Shown here piece by piece: positions 6,931-15,357 of a stretch of 16,966 nt of DNA (the first letter of the stretch is position 1; each line of letters opens with the position of its first letter). The DNA is from CAZHZT01 sp964537285. Its GTDB lineage: Bacteria; Bacteroidota; Bacteroidia; Chitinophagales; Saprospiraceae. Below the pieces are notes generated by a model. It saw only the letters and a program-made list of their open reading frames with translations, was not told the origin of the DNA and ran no database searches. The DNA is taken from NCBI GenBank assembly GCA_964537285.1, contig CAZHZT010000127.1, positions 1-16,966 of the forward strand, given 5' to 3'. The translations under genes and the position numbers were made by a program.

Positions 6931-6992
6931 CAAGTGGCGATGAAGGAGGCTAAATCGTCGGTAATTTATTTTGCCTCATTCACCGCCACTTG
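6931..6992. repeat. Long imperfect hairpin after the secreted hydrolase gene
   Basis: The 24-base arms 6931-6954 and 6969-6992 match at 21 positions. The outer 9 bases, caagtggcg, are perfect, and the loop is 14 bases. It begins 2 bases past the stop of the hydrolase gene, so it may block readthrough or stabilise the 3' end. It has no T-tract, so it is not a standard intrinsic terminator. I saw no second copy in the window. Confidence 0.7.
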
Positions 6993-6994
6993 GG

Positions 6995-9658
6995 TTAATT
7001 ATTAACAACTAATTTATTTACAAAAACTTTTTCATTATAAATCACTTCCAACAAATAAATACCTGCCGCCAAATCTGTAATAGCCAGTTGATTCGTCTTT
7101 GCCTGCAATGTCCCTGATTGCATCAAAACGCCTTCCAGGCTAAAAATTTGATAAGAAGACACTGAAGTTTCCTTTTTATCAAAATCAATATGCAATATGT
7201 TTTGAACAGGGTTGGGATAAACAGTGACTCCCGTATTAATACCTATGTTTTTTGTTGACACTACACCTTCCCTGATCCATATTGGATTGGAATAAGCAAA
7301 GCCTCCATTTTCGGTTTCCATTTCAATTCGATAAAAATCACCTTCTTCGGCCTGGTCATTGACCAGATAGTTAACTTGAAATTCATCTGGTGACCAAGTT
7401 TGAAGGATATTACCGTTTTTGATGAGTCGGAGTTCTTCAATTTTATTGCGAAGGCTGTAACTATAGCCCATTATATCTATTTCAATTTCATCTCCTCCGA
7501 AAGGGATCGTCAGAGTGCTCCCCATAACAGCCGTACTATCTATAAATGACAATTTAAAATCCAGAACTGGGCCGTTGCTACCATAATAATGGCCATTATC
7601 GCGCATGACATCAATGATGTTTTGCTTAGAAAAAGTATCCAGATAAGCTACAATGAAGTTATCTGCAATTTTAGAAGGATTATGGCCATCGGAATTAGAA
7701 ATCCCCAGAAGGCGACGGCCCATTTGGTTAAGGACATCCCACTCCTGAAAAGTAATCTCATTGTTAGAGGGCCCAATATCTACATTAGGTGGGCTGAAGC
7801 CATTCCAAACCTCTAGTCCGGTGTAATCTGTTAAGGACAGATCATCCCAGGAAAGGCCATCGTAGTTTGGATGCGCAATGTACATGAAGCCACTACCATA
7901 CGGACTTGATGTGTTGTTTGTGATATCAATCAATTCCTGATGCGTATATTGGTTTAGATTCCAGGGAATCAGCACTCCACCGGTATTATAAGCCAAAGAA
8001 TGCCCGTCAAAAGTGGTGACCTCCTCCCCTGTCATAACGATTATATCTTCGTGCAAATCATTTTGTACATCTACGGCAGAAGCCTGATTTATGGTATTGT
8101 GATCAGTAGCCGTCATGAAGGCCATACCTTTGAAGCGAGCGCTTGCCACGTTTTGTTCAATAGTCCCTACTCCGTCGCTGAATGTCGAATGCGTATGGTT
8201 ATCACCGGCATACCAACCAGGGCCTTCCATAAAAATGGGAAAACGCTCGGTGAAAACGCCAAAGCCCGGATCAATTTCAACAACTGCCCAGGATTTTCCT
8301 CCCGAATTACCAAGTAACTGGAATTGAACTTCTGAGCTATCCACAGAACCCAGATTGATGATCTGTTCCTGATCACCCACTAAAGAGGTATTGTAAGCAG
8401 GTAATATTTTCACTCTCAAATCATTGTAAACACTATCCGGAGATAAGTTTTTCACTTCCACAGTAACCTCAATAGTTTCCCCGATTTCAATATAAGAATC
8501 CGTATGAGTTACTTCATAAAAAAAGCCATTTTCACCAAATTGAAGGTCAAAATAAGTATCTTCTACAGCTTCCCAGCCTACTGAAAAACCATCGGGATTG
8601 CGTGCAATGATGTAGCGCTCCATTGTAAAGGTATCCAGAGAAGCCAGGTTGATTTCCTTTTTCGTTCCCAGCCAGAAAGTCGTACCATAAATTTGAAAAT
8701 CCTGAGCCATAGCGCCCTGATAAATAGCGCCATAAGTAAGAAACTCCCCATAATTAGCGAACCAGGGAGCATCAGGAGTATACGCTCCAACGCCTCCAAT
8801 ATTCACCCCCGGAGCATAGGTCGTCTGACCAGTTCCGTCGTAATCAATGACATCGCCTACCCAAAGATTGAGATTATCCGACCCTTTGTTGACAATAATT
8901 GATTTTGCAAAAACGTAGTCTGTATTAGGTTCAATGGAGAAATCACTAATCACTTCTACATCGGTACGGAAAACCAAAGCCTGGCCGTCATGTATTTCCA
9001 GCACTTCATTAGCTCCGATCGGTGTACCATCATCGATTCTAAAGATGCGGGCCTCTGTGCGAATTTGGCTGAATGGAGCTGTATTTGTAGTGACATAAAT
9101 TGTATCTACCCGCAAGATAGTATTGATCCACCAATCATCACCGGTTTCATTGCTGTAAGCCATTTTAAGAAAACGAATCCAATCCAATTGATCCAAATCA
9201 ATGCCTTTAACCAAAAGATCCAGGGGCAGGCCCTTAGAATAACCGATTTGCGCATCAAAGCTTTCATCGGCAATAGCCATGGTTATCCGTTCATTTTCCA
9301 ATACAAAATCAAACTCGGTCGTATTGATGTAACCTCCGGAAATAATACGCTTCCCTTCTCCGGCCCAGGCTAAGTTATCAATTAAGGCAAATCCATTGGC
9401 AATCGTAAAGTTCAAGGCAGTATCAGCCGGAGTAGCTACATTGACCGACTGAGAAATCGGTAGATAGCCTACAGCCGTAGCGGTAGCGGTATAAACATCT
9501 TTAGGTAAAACTACGCAATAGTTCCCGTCTGCATCGCTCAAGGCCTCTGCTTTTACCTGACTATTAATATCCTTAAACTTGATTAACACATTATTCACCG
9601 AAAAAGCATGGATATCCTGAAAAGTACCACATACCATTTGCAAATTGCTATCCAGCAC
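6995..9658 (-). CDS. Secreted CehA/McbA-like PHP-domain metallohydrolase with T9SS sorting domain (main reading frame of a frameshifted gene)
   Basis: The 887-residue frame begins with a carboxypeptidase-regulatory-like beta domain (about residues 10-75), then a long beta-rich region with a CARDB-like stretch (about 390-465). A PHP metal-dependent hydrolase domain follows: GDNHTHSTFSDG (His488, His490), ATDHN (His520), GEEVTT (Glu545), YIAHPNYDG (His596) and SNSDGHN (Asp657, His659). The C-terminus from about 804 is a type A T9SS sorting domain (YPNPVQNILHID and AAGIYLLEV stretches). Export to the surface or medium is therefore likely; the substrate is unknown. The GTG at 9658 is not the true start: the protein continues upstream in another frame with a signal peptide (see 9658-10034). 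All PHP ligands are intact. Confidence 0.85.
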   Translation of the reverse strand: MLDSNLQMVCGTFQDIHAFSVNNVLIKFKDINSQVKAEALSDADGNYCVVLPKDVYTATATAVGYLPISQSVNVATPADTALNFTIANGFALIDNLAWAGEGKRIISGGYINTTEFDFVLENERITMAIADESFDAQIGYSKGLPLDLLVKGIDLDQLDWIRFLKMAYSNETGDDWWINTILRVDTIYVTTNTAPFSQIRTEARIFRIDDGTPIGANEVLEIHDGQALVFRTDVEVISDFSIEPNTDYVFAKSIIVNKGSDNLNLWVGDVIDYDGTGQTTYAPGVNIGGVGAYTPDAPWFANYGEFLTYGAIYQGAMAQDFQIYGTTFWLGTKKEINLASLDTFTMERYIIARNPDGFSVGWEAVEDTYFDLQFGENGFFYEVTHTDSYIEIGETIEVTVEVKNLSPDSVYNDLRVKILPAYNTSLVGDQEQIINLGSVDSSEVQFQLLGNSGGKSWAVVEIDPGFGVFTERFPIFMEGPGWYAGDNHTHSTFSDGVGTIEQNVASARFKGMAFMTATDHNTINQASAVDVQNDLHEDIIVMTGEEVTTFDGHSLAYNTGGVLIPWNLNQYTHQELIDITNNTSSPYGSGFMYIAHPNYDGLSWDDLSLTDYTGLEVWNGFSPPNVDIGPSNNEITFQEWDVLNQMGRRLLGISNSDGHNPSKIADNFIVAYLDTFSKQNIIDVMRDNGHYYGSNGPVLDFKLSFIDSTAVMGSTLTIPFGGDEIEIDIMGYSYSLRNKIEELRLIKNGNILQTWSPDEFQVNYLVNDQAEEGDFYRIEMETENGGFAYSNPIWIREGVVSTKNIGINTGVTVYPNPVQNILHIDFDKKETSVSSYQIFSLEGVLMQSGTLQAKTNQLAITDLAAGIYLLEVIYNEKVFVNKLVVNN

Positions 9659-10034
9659 TACCGGATCGAATCCATCTGAGGGTTATTATTCGGGTAGTTC
9701 CAGCTATCCAGCAGATTTTCACTCAATACGAATTGGGTCCAATCCAGATTATCGCGGTTTTGATTTTTGTGAATGACATCCATAGCTGCTCCCGTGTGAA
9801 GCCCGCCGGAAGTGTTATTCCCTACATCCACAGTGCTGATATTAACGATCAGGCTATAACTTTGCACAAAGAAGTATTGGGTGCCGTTTACAATGTCTTT
9901 TCCGTTGCTCCCGTAATTGTAGCCGGGATCTTCGGTAGCCCATCCGGCGGGGATTGCATCAGGTAAGGTTGTTTGAGCGGTAAGGAAGGAGGATAAAAAA
10001 CAAAAGAAAAAAGGTAAAAAGGATATTGTTTCAT
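9658..10034 (-). pseudogene. Frameshifted 5' part of the PHP hydrolase gene, with signal peptide
   Basis: ATG 10034 opens MKQYPFYLF, but the frame then diverges inside T runs. In the next frame the sequence continues FFCFLSSFLTAQTTLPDA, a clear signal peptide, then about 95 uninterrupted residues to WNYPNNNP. There it hits a stop (QMDSIR), whereas the third frame would read SDGFDPVV and run straight into the 887-residue frame. Adding one T near 10000-10015 and one C in the CCC at about 9681-9683 gives a single 1013-codon reading frame over 6995-10034. Both lesions are one-base deletions in homopolymers, so they may be sequencing errors rather than true decay. Confidence 0.8.
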
Positions 10035-10154
10035 AGTGGGTGCGATTTGTTTTTTATCAGGCGAATATCCTGTTTTTTGGGTAAAAAAGGGTTAGTTGAT
10101 GAATTACTAAATTGTTAAGTTTGATCACAGATTACGCTGATGACGCAGATTAGA

Positions 10155-10387
10155 GGGGAGCTTTGCTCCCCATTTTAAGCAAACCTTTAGGTTTGCCAAT
10201 AACTCACCCAAGGTATTCTTCAGCGAATCGCCCGAGCCTAAATCATCGGGCGTTAACTTAAGTTCTTTATAGCCCGGCACTTCAGTGCCGGGGGGAATAG
10301 TTGTCAGATTGGGCTTTAGCCCCTTGGTTATTAATGGGCTAAAGCCCCGATAAATATTAACACTACACCTGGCGCTAAAGCGCCAGG
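10155..10387. repeat. Cluster of compact palindromes in the 10035-10609 gene-free stretch
   Basis: At least six hairpins lie in about 230 bases. They are 10155-10171 (ggggagc, loop ttt), 10179-10196 (gcaaacct, loop tt), 10229-10252 (cgcccga arms), 10273-10292 (cccggcact, loop tc), 10311-10347 (gggctttagccc paired with gggctaaagccc, each also self-palindromic) and 10368-10387 (cctggcgct, loop aa). Four of them, one in two units, share a CT-NN-AG core with different arms. A fragment near 10126-10152 (cagattacgctgatgacgca) looks like another dispersed Bacteroidota repeat. I see no ORF, RNA gene or CRISPR periodicity in 10035-10609. Confidence 0.75.
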
Positions 10388-10576
10388 CAAAGAAAAAGCA
10401 TAAGTTGACGACATTAGCGGAAGCCCACTACAAAAGAGCAAAAGGCTCCTTCGAAAGTGTTGCGCTGATTGGCCAATTTTCGGTGGCTATCTATACGATT
10501 AATTGCTTAAGATAATAGTTGCCAGAAAGGGCAATTCTACTTCTTTCGTCGGCCGGGAGGCTGACAGCTTAAAAGC

Positions 10577-10606
10577 AGGAAGTGGAATGATCACATTTCA
10601 CTTCCT
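10577..10606 (-). terminator. Hairpin immediately downstream of the AAA-ATPase gene
   Basis: The 12-base arms 10577-10588 and 10595-10606 (aggaagtggaat, with one G-T pair) flank the loop gatcac. It starts 3 bases after the gene's stop. It lacks a T-tract, so termination is possible but not certain. Its pyrimidine-rich arm (cacttcctacttc) resembles the repeats on the other side of the gene. Confidence 0.45.
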
Positions 10607-10609
10607 ACT

Positions 10610-12148
10610 TCATAAGCTTTCCACTTTCCACCCACTTACTCCTTTTTCTTCCTTGCCAAAAGAAACCCCTAACAATATCACTTCACGGCCATCATGGCGG
10701 TAGGGTTCCGCGTAATTTTTCTCTCGTATTTGACGGATTGCCACCTCAGGTGACTGGTTGTATTTAAATTCGATGATGTAGATGCATTTTCCAGTTTTCA
10801 CGACGGCATCCACGATGCCATCGCCAGCAGATACTTCGGCATTTATATAACACCCCATAAGGCTTAAAGCAGTGTAAACGATGGCATGATAAGCAGCTTC
10901 ATTGCGTTTCTCAAAGATCCGACCCGGAATACTTTTTAATAAGCTATTTAATATAGAAATAAATAGTTCAACATCTTTAGTTTGCAAAGCCTGACCAAGC
11001 TTAAGAGCTAGGGGTACGGCATCACCTTCAGCCCGATAGCTATAGGTATTCACTAAATGTTGAAGCAGGCTAATTTTAACTTCTTTATTGGGATAGGACA
11101 GAACATAGTACAAAGGATAAGGGGTATCCTTGATCGTCAGGTAGCCTGTTTGAAAAAGTAGACTGCGATAATCCGGGGTAATCAAATCTAGAGAGTTCAG
11201 CTGGCTAGCAGATGTATCCAGATTGTCTAGTGAGAAATGATAGCCTTCTTTCAATACTTCAATTAAGAAATTGGGCGTACCAGAAGTGAACCAATAATTA
11301 TTGAAAGTGCCATCGGCCATAAAGTTTAGAATAGAAAAGGGATTATAAAGACGTTCGTTACCAGTCCATGAATAACCATTGTACCAACTTTTTATTTCAG
11401 TAAGTTGTTCTTTTGTTGTTCTCCCTGATGCTTCAGCTAATGCTTCGATTCTATCCTTAAAATAATATTCCAACTCTGCCTGTGTATATCCTGCTATGGC
11501 GTTAAACTGCTTATTTATAGTAATATCTCGAAGGTTATTTAAATCCGAAAATATGCTAACTTTGCTAAACCTGGATACACCGGTCAACAAAACAAACTTG
11601 AGATAGGGATCTGCATCTTTTATAACAGAATAAAAAAAACGTAAAGTTTGCCGATTGATTTCCAACTGTTCAGGATTCCGAATATAGTCTACTAATGGCT
11701 TATCATATTCATCAATCAAAATGACTACTTTTCGCTCCTTACCTAAATGCTCGATCAATTCCTTAAAGCGAAGCGCTAAATTTGGAGCTTTTAACTCTAA
11801 AGAATGCTTTTCAGCAACTATTGCTATTGCATTATCCAGGGCTGCTTCCAAACTCAGACCATCTAGCCTATAACCAATGTTCCCAAAGGATAGATGTATA
11901 ACAGGATTTTTTGCATCCCAATCCCACTTATCCTCGATCCAAAGCCCTTTAAAGCATTCTCTCTGCCCTTGAAAAAGCTCTCGCAATGTTGACACTAAAA
12001 GTGATTTTCCAAAACGTCGTGGACGAGAAAGAAAATAATATTTGCTCGAATCTATTAACTGATAAAGCAATTCCGTTTTATCTACGTAAAGATAGTTGCC
12101 TTCCCGGAGCTCTCTAAAATCCTGTATGCCTATCGGTAATTTTTTCAT
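10610..12148 (-). CDS. AAA-ATPase-like protein with C-terminal PD-(D/E)XK nuclease-like domain
   Basis: This 512-residue protein matches the AAA-ATPase_like / DUF1703 (PDDEXK_9) architecture, a family with many paralogues in Bacteroidota. The N-terminus MKKLPIGIQDFRELREG and YVDKTELL is characteristic. Walker A is SRPRRFGKS (near residues 42-49) and Walker B is VILIDEYD. The C-terminal nuclease core is GDGIVDAVVK then IIEFKYN (Asp447, Glu460, Lys462), so the metal-binding residues are intact. I chose ATG 12148. A TTG at 12214 would merely translate a pyrimidine repeat. The cellular role of the family is not established; mobility or defence roles are conjecture. The gene lies about 110 bases downstream of tRNA-Pro and is bracketed by related repeats, which suggests insertion. 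Confidence 0.88.
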   Translation of the reverse strand: MKKLPIGIQDFRELREGNYLYVDKTELLYQLIDSSKYYFLSRPRRFGKSLLVSTLRELFQGQRECFKGLWIEDKWDWDAKNPVIHLSFGNIGYRLDGLSLEAALDNAIAIVAEKHSLELKAPNLALRFKELIEHLGKERKVVILIDEYDKPLVDYIRNPEQLEINRQTLRFFYSVIKDADPYLKFVLLTGVSRFSKVSIFSDLNNLRDITINKQFNAIAGYTQAELEYYFKDRIEALAEASGRTTKEQLTEIKSWYNGYSWTGNERLYNPFSILNFMADGTFNNYWFTSGTPNFLIEVLKEGYHFSLDNLDTSASQLNSLDLITPDYRSLLFQTGYLTIKDTPYPLYYVLSYPNKEVKISLLQHLVNTYSYRAEGDAVPLALKLGQALQTKDVELFISILNSLLKSIPGRIFEKRNEAAYHAIVYTALSLMGCYINAEVSAGDGIVDAVVKTGKCIYIIEFKYNQSPEVAIRQIREKNYAEPYRHDGREVILLGVSFGKEEKGVSGWKVESL

Positions 12149-12160
12149 GAAGGTAAAGGT

Positions 12161-12251
12161 AGTGAGGAAGTAGGAAAGTAGAAAGTTAAAAGTAACAAGT
12201 AATAAAGTGATCAATTCACTTTCTACTTCTCACTTTTTCCCTTTCTACTTT
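12161..12251. repeat. Purine/pyrimidine-rich inverted repeats upstream of the ATPase gene
   Basis: gtagaaagt (12178-12186) is complementary to actttctac (12218-12226). aagtga/tcactt forms an inner hairpin around 12205-12221, and further degenerate ACTTTCTACTT units run to 12251. Similar units (cacttcctacttc and ctttccactttcc) occur at 10598-10630 on the other side of the ATPase gene, extending into its last codons. Confidence 0.6.
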
Positions 12252-12256
12252 CTTTG

Positions 12257-12331
12257 TCGGGGTGACTGGATTCGAACCAGCGACCACACGCCCCCCAGAC
12301 GTGTACTCTAACCGGGCTGAGCTACACCCCG
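12257..12331 (-). tRNA. tRNA-Pro(GGG)
   Basis: The minus strand folds as a complete tRNA of 75 bases. The acceptor stem is CGGGGTG/CACCCCG with discriminator A. The D-arm is GCTC/GAGT. The anticodon stem is CACGT/GCGTG with loop CTGGGGG, giving anticodon GGG. The T-arm is GCTGG-TTCGAAT-CCAGT. CCA is not encoded. A C1-G72 pair and anticodon GGG indicate proline, reading CCC and CCU. It sits between the FG-GAP protein gene and the ATPase gene. Confidence 0.96.
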
Positions 12332-12399
12332 TTTTTTAATCGGATCGCAAAGATAAGGGATTTTATACTTATTTTCAAGATAAAAGCAGCAATTCTCTT

Positions 12400-14913
12400 T
12401 TATCTAATTAGCAAAATTTCACCAATTAACTGTTTAAAATCTGCCTCATTTGGTCGCTTCACCTCTATCCTGTATGCATACACATCCGCCGGAAAATCAC
12501 CGCCATCCCAAAGGCGGGCACCATCGGTAAAAGACTGAGAAGCACTGCCTTCCGCTACCGCTTGACCAAAGCGATTGAAGATTTGATAACTTCTCACCAC
12601 TGCCTCTCCGGTGAATATCAAGGATAGAAAATCATTAGTGCCATCTCCATTCGGAGTGAACAGGTCAGGTACCTGAATGCCTGACTGCTCCTGTACTTCT
12701 ACGTTAACGACTGCCTCGGCAGTACATCCCGAATTCCCGCTAACGGTAACCGTAAACAAGGTAGATTCAGACCCATTAAATTCAGGATCATCGCAATCGC
12801 TGCAACTCAGGTTTTCCTCCGGATTCCATTCATAACTCACACCTCCTGAAACAAATAGCTGCAAGGACTCGAATTGATTAATCGTCGTATCGGAAGTAAT
12901 GTCCACATCCGGAGCAGGATCGTAGCCTAAAGTGAAAAAGGTAGTATCGGCGCAAGTTCCCGCTGTATCTATGTAGTAAAAATCAATAGGTCCTTCTTGC
13001 GAAACATCTGCTGGCATAAGAATTGGATTTAATGTAGAATCTAACCAAAAACCATCATCATAGGGATTTCCTTGTAGCAATGGAAATAAGTCTAATGTTT
13101 CAACCCCTTCACAACGCGATAAACTTAAATCATCAACATTTCCAGCATTCACATTTCCAATAAAAATGGAAAACGTATCTGTAATTGTACTGTTGCAAAA
13201 GCCGTCAAAAGTATTGTACACCTGGTAATAGCCATCCTCAAGGCTGGAAGCGGCAAACAAACCGTTTTCATCAATACAATTGCCACAATCAGCGCTCCAA
13301 TTGCCTCCGGGGCTAGTGAGACTCGCTAAGAGCGTATCTTGTTCAAAATTGCAAAGAGAAATGGATATATTTTTTCCAATACCAGACAATGGTGAAATGA
13401 TTACATTCGAGGAGCAATTCCCTTCCTCAAGCTCAATAAACTGATTAATATCTACATCAGTAAAAATACAGTCCTTCCCGGAAGGCCACTCGACGATCAG
13501 AGAATCAATTAATAGGGCATCGCTCAAGCCAAAATGGAGCCAAAGCGGATTTTGACCGGTCTTGGAGTTTTGTGAAGAAACATGGCGTACTTGCCAGTTT
13601 GGCTGGCCGTTGATTTCGGTTTTCACCCTTACTTTTGCCCCAATTCCCGCACGATTACTTTCCGCTCCTTTACAAGCAATTTTTAACCATGCGATGCAAT
13701 CTGCGCCTTTATTTCGGAAAAAATAGTCTTCTAAATTAGCAGGCTTTGTTAAATGCAAATCAAGCCAGCCGTCATTGTCATAATCGACAAAGATGGCGCC
13801 ATTGCTTAATGAACCGCTGGTGGGCAAGGGGAAGATTTGCCCATCGTACTGACTGCTGACGTCCGTGAAATTTGCTTCCCCATCATTTTGCCAGAGCCGG
13901 TTTTCATTGCCCCAGAAGCCACAAGTGAAGAGATCGAGATCACCATCGTTATCAAAATCGCCCCAATTGGCAGCCCAGGTGGTGGTATTAGCTCCTATAT
14001 TCTGTGATGTAAAGGTACCATCGCCATTATTCAAATACAATTTGTCTGTGCCATCCCCTGCAGCCGCTTGATTGGCTGCAAAAAGATCCAAAAAGCCATC
14101 ATTATTGGCATCTATCCAGTTGGCGGAGCGCGTATTGGCAGCATCTGTGATTATATCGCCAGCATTGGTTACCTCCGTGAAATTACCATTGCCATCGTTT
14201 TGATACAATTTATTAATCCCAGGATCGGTCGCTCCATTTTGATAGTTCGCTACGAAAAGATCTAAATCCCTGTCATTGTCATAATCGCCCCAGATGCAGG
14301 CGGACGTCCAGGCCACATCAGTGGTTACCGGGCTGCTGTTCACGAGGTTAAAAGTTCCATCGCCTTCATTATGATACAAGCGGTTAGCTCCATCATTCCA
14401 ACGGGCCAGTATCAAATCCACAAATCCGTCATTATCGAAATCCCCCCAGGAAACGGTTCCTTCATAGGGTTGAGGCACAGAAGGCGTAGCTCCTGTGTTA
14501 GGCGTTAAAGTAAAGCCGGTGCCATCCTCATTGAGCCAAAGCTCATTAATGCCGTTGCTATTCCAGGTGGCAGCGATGTACACATCCAGGTCTCCATCGT
14601 TTTCTATATCCGCCCAGGCATGCGCGAAAGGATTGTTTTGAGAAGAAATGATATACCCCGAAGGAAGAAAGACATTATTGCCTTCATTGAGAAACAGATT
14701 GGTCGTATTTACAATATCCGGAAACGTGCCTCCTGAGCCGGAAACGAAAACATCCAGATCGTAGTCATTATCCACATCTACCCAGCTTACGCCCCGCAGA
14801 TAGGAAGAATCATCGAGGAATGGAAAATTTTGAGGTTCGAACTCAATTTGGGCGCATAGCAGCGGACTGAAAAGGATTAAGAGCAAGCACGTAAGAAACC
14901 AGTTTATTCGCAT
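12400..14913 (-). CDS. Secreted FG-GAP/VCBS repeat protein with ASPIC/UnbV domain and T9SS type B sorting domain
   Basis: This 837-residue surface or secreted protein starts with a signal peptide (MRINWFLTCLLLILFSPLLC, then AQ). Residues about 40-390 form a seven-unit FG-GAP beta-propeller-like array. Each unit carries a DxDxDG-type calcium loop, for example DVDNDYDLDVF, DFDNDGFVDL and DYDNDGWLDL. An ASPIC/UnbV module follows at about 410-500 (SNRAGIGAKVRVKT, HFGLSDALLIDSLIVEWPSG). A cysteine-containing Ig-like region spans about 505-745. The last 90 residues are a gliding-motility-associated C-terminal domain (VPDLFTPNGDGTNDF, FNRFGQ, FPADVYAYRIEVK), the type B T9SS signal. Roles in adhesion or ligand binding are known for such proteins but unassigned here. 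It is a single gene, 68 bases upstream of tRNA-Pro. Confidence 0.92.
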   Translation of the reverse strand: MRINWFLTCLLLILFSPLLCAQIEFEPQNFPFLDDSSYLRGVSWVDVDNDYDLDVFVSGSGGTFPDIVNTTNLFLNEGNNVFLPSGYIISSQNNPFAHAWADIENDGDLDVYIAATWNSNGINELWLNEDGTGFTLTPNTGATPSVPQPYEGTVSWGDFDNDGFVDLILARWNDGANRLYHNEGDGTFNLVNSSPVTTDVAWTSACIWGDYDNDRDLDLFVANYQNGATDPGINKLYQNDGNGNFTEVTNAGDIITDAANTRSANWIDANNDGFLDLFAANQAAAGDGTDKLYLNNGDGTFTSQNIGANTTTWAANWGDFDNDGDLDLFTCGFWGNENRLWQNDGEANFTDVSSQYDGQIFPLPTSGSLSNGAIFVDYDNDGWLDLHLTKPANLEDYFFRNKGADCIAWLKIACKGAESNRAGIGAKVRVKTEINGQPNWQVRHVSSQNSKTGQNPLWLHFGLSDALLIDSLIVEWPSGKDCIFTDVDINQFIELEEGNCSSNVIISPLSGIGKNISISLCNFEQDTLLASLTSPGGNWSADCGNCIDENGLFAASSLEDGYYQVYNTFDGFCNSTITDTFSIFIGNVNAGNVDDLSLSRCEGVETLDLFPLLQGNPYDDGFWLDSTLNPILMPADVSQEGPIDFYYIDTAGTCADTTFFTLGYDPAPDVDITSDTTINQFESLQLFVSGGVSYEWNPEENLSCSDCDDPEFNGSESTLFTVTVSGNSGCTAEAVVNVEVQEQSGIQVPDLFTPNGDGTNDFLSLIFTGEAVVRSYQIFNRFGQAVAEGSASQSFTDGARLWDGGDFPADVYAYRIEVKRPNEADFKQLIGEILLIR

Positions 14914-15122
14914 GGAGGTTCAATTTTATGTTTGGCGTTTGACTTATTATTCGGTTTGGAGCACTGAAGATCCAGAACAAGTCTAAATTATAAAACTTAG
15001 GCCAGAATCAAAATTTTTGAAACTCCTAATTTTTTATATTTTGGCTCTAGTGCTTCAGGAACTTCATAGTGTCACAAGGATTAAGAATAGGTGCTGTAAT
15101 TCAATGTTTTAGGACCGGCCTT

Positions 15123-15181
15123 ATTCAATTTAGCTTTTTGTCCCGAATCAAGTTCGGGACAAAAAGCGTTAAAAATTGAAT
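15123..15181. repeat. Nested palindrome with TCCCGAA core
   Basis: Perfect 15-base arms (15133-15147 and 15153-15167, gctttttgtcccgaa) enclose the loop tcaag. An outer attcaatt/aattgaat pair (15123-15130 and 15174-15181) extends it. Inside flanking T and A runs it could terminate transcription in either direction. It lies in the 444-base gene-free stretch 14914-15357, which otherwise holds only AT-rich sequence and the next palindrome. Confidence 0.7.
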
Positions 15182-15263
15182 ACAGCCTTGATTTTTTGCT
15201 ACTTTTTTATCAAGAAAAAAGTAGACAACTCACTGATTAACATAAATTTGTAAAGATTTTACA

Positions 15264-15303
15264 AAACATGAGCCATCCCGAAAATTCGGGATGACTCATG
15301 TTT
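15264..15303 (-). terminator. Palindrome downstream of the TIR-like gene
   Basis: The 19-base arms 15264-15282 and 15285-15303 match at all but one position and close on two A residues (catcccgaa aa ttcgggatg at the centre). It is 54 bases past the stop of the TIR-like gene, so it may end that transcript, although only a short T/A run flanks it. It shares the TCCCGAA/TTCGGGA centre with 15133-15167. Confidence 0.5.
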
Positions 15304-15357
15304 AAGGACTTCCCAAATTAATTTCGACCAAACGAAATCATCTAGAACCTATATTTT

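Noticed and set aside
7589..9373. Several plus-strand open frames opposite the PHP hydrolase gene
   Set aside because: They are antisense shadows of a gene with clear domains and show no recognisable products.
10155..10387. CRISPR array
   Set aside because: The palindromes differ in arm sequence, there is no constant repeat with regular spacers, and no cas gene is present.
12149..12214. N-terminal extension of the AAA-ATPase from a TTG at 12214
   Set aside because: It only translates the pyrimidine-rich repeat, while family members start at the MKKLPIGIQDF sequence.
12148..12331. Integration site (att) at the tRNA-Pro 3' end
   Set aside because: I found no second copy of the tRNA 3' end and no integrase in the window.
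13865..14265. Plus-strand open frames opposite the FG-GAP protein gene
   Set aside because: They arise from the repetitive Asp/Asn-rich coding sequence read antisense; no protein family is recognisable.
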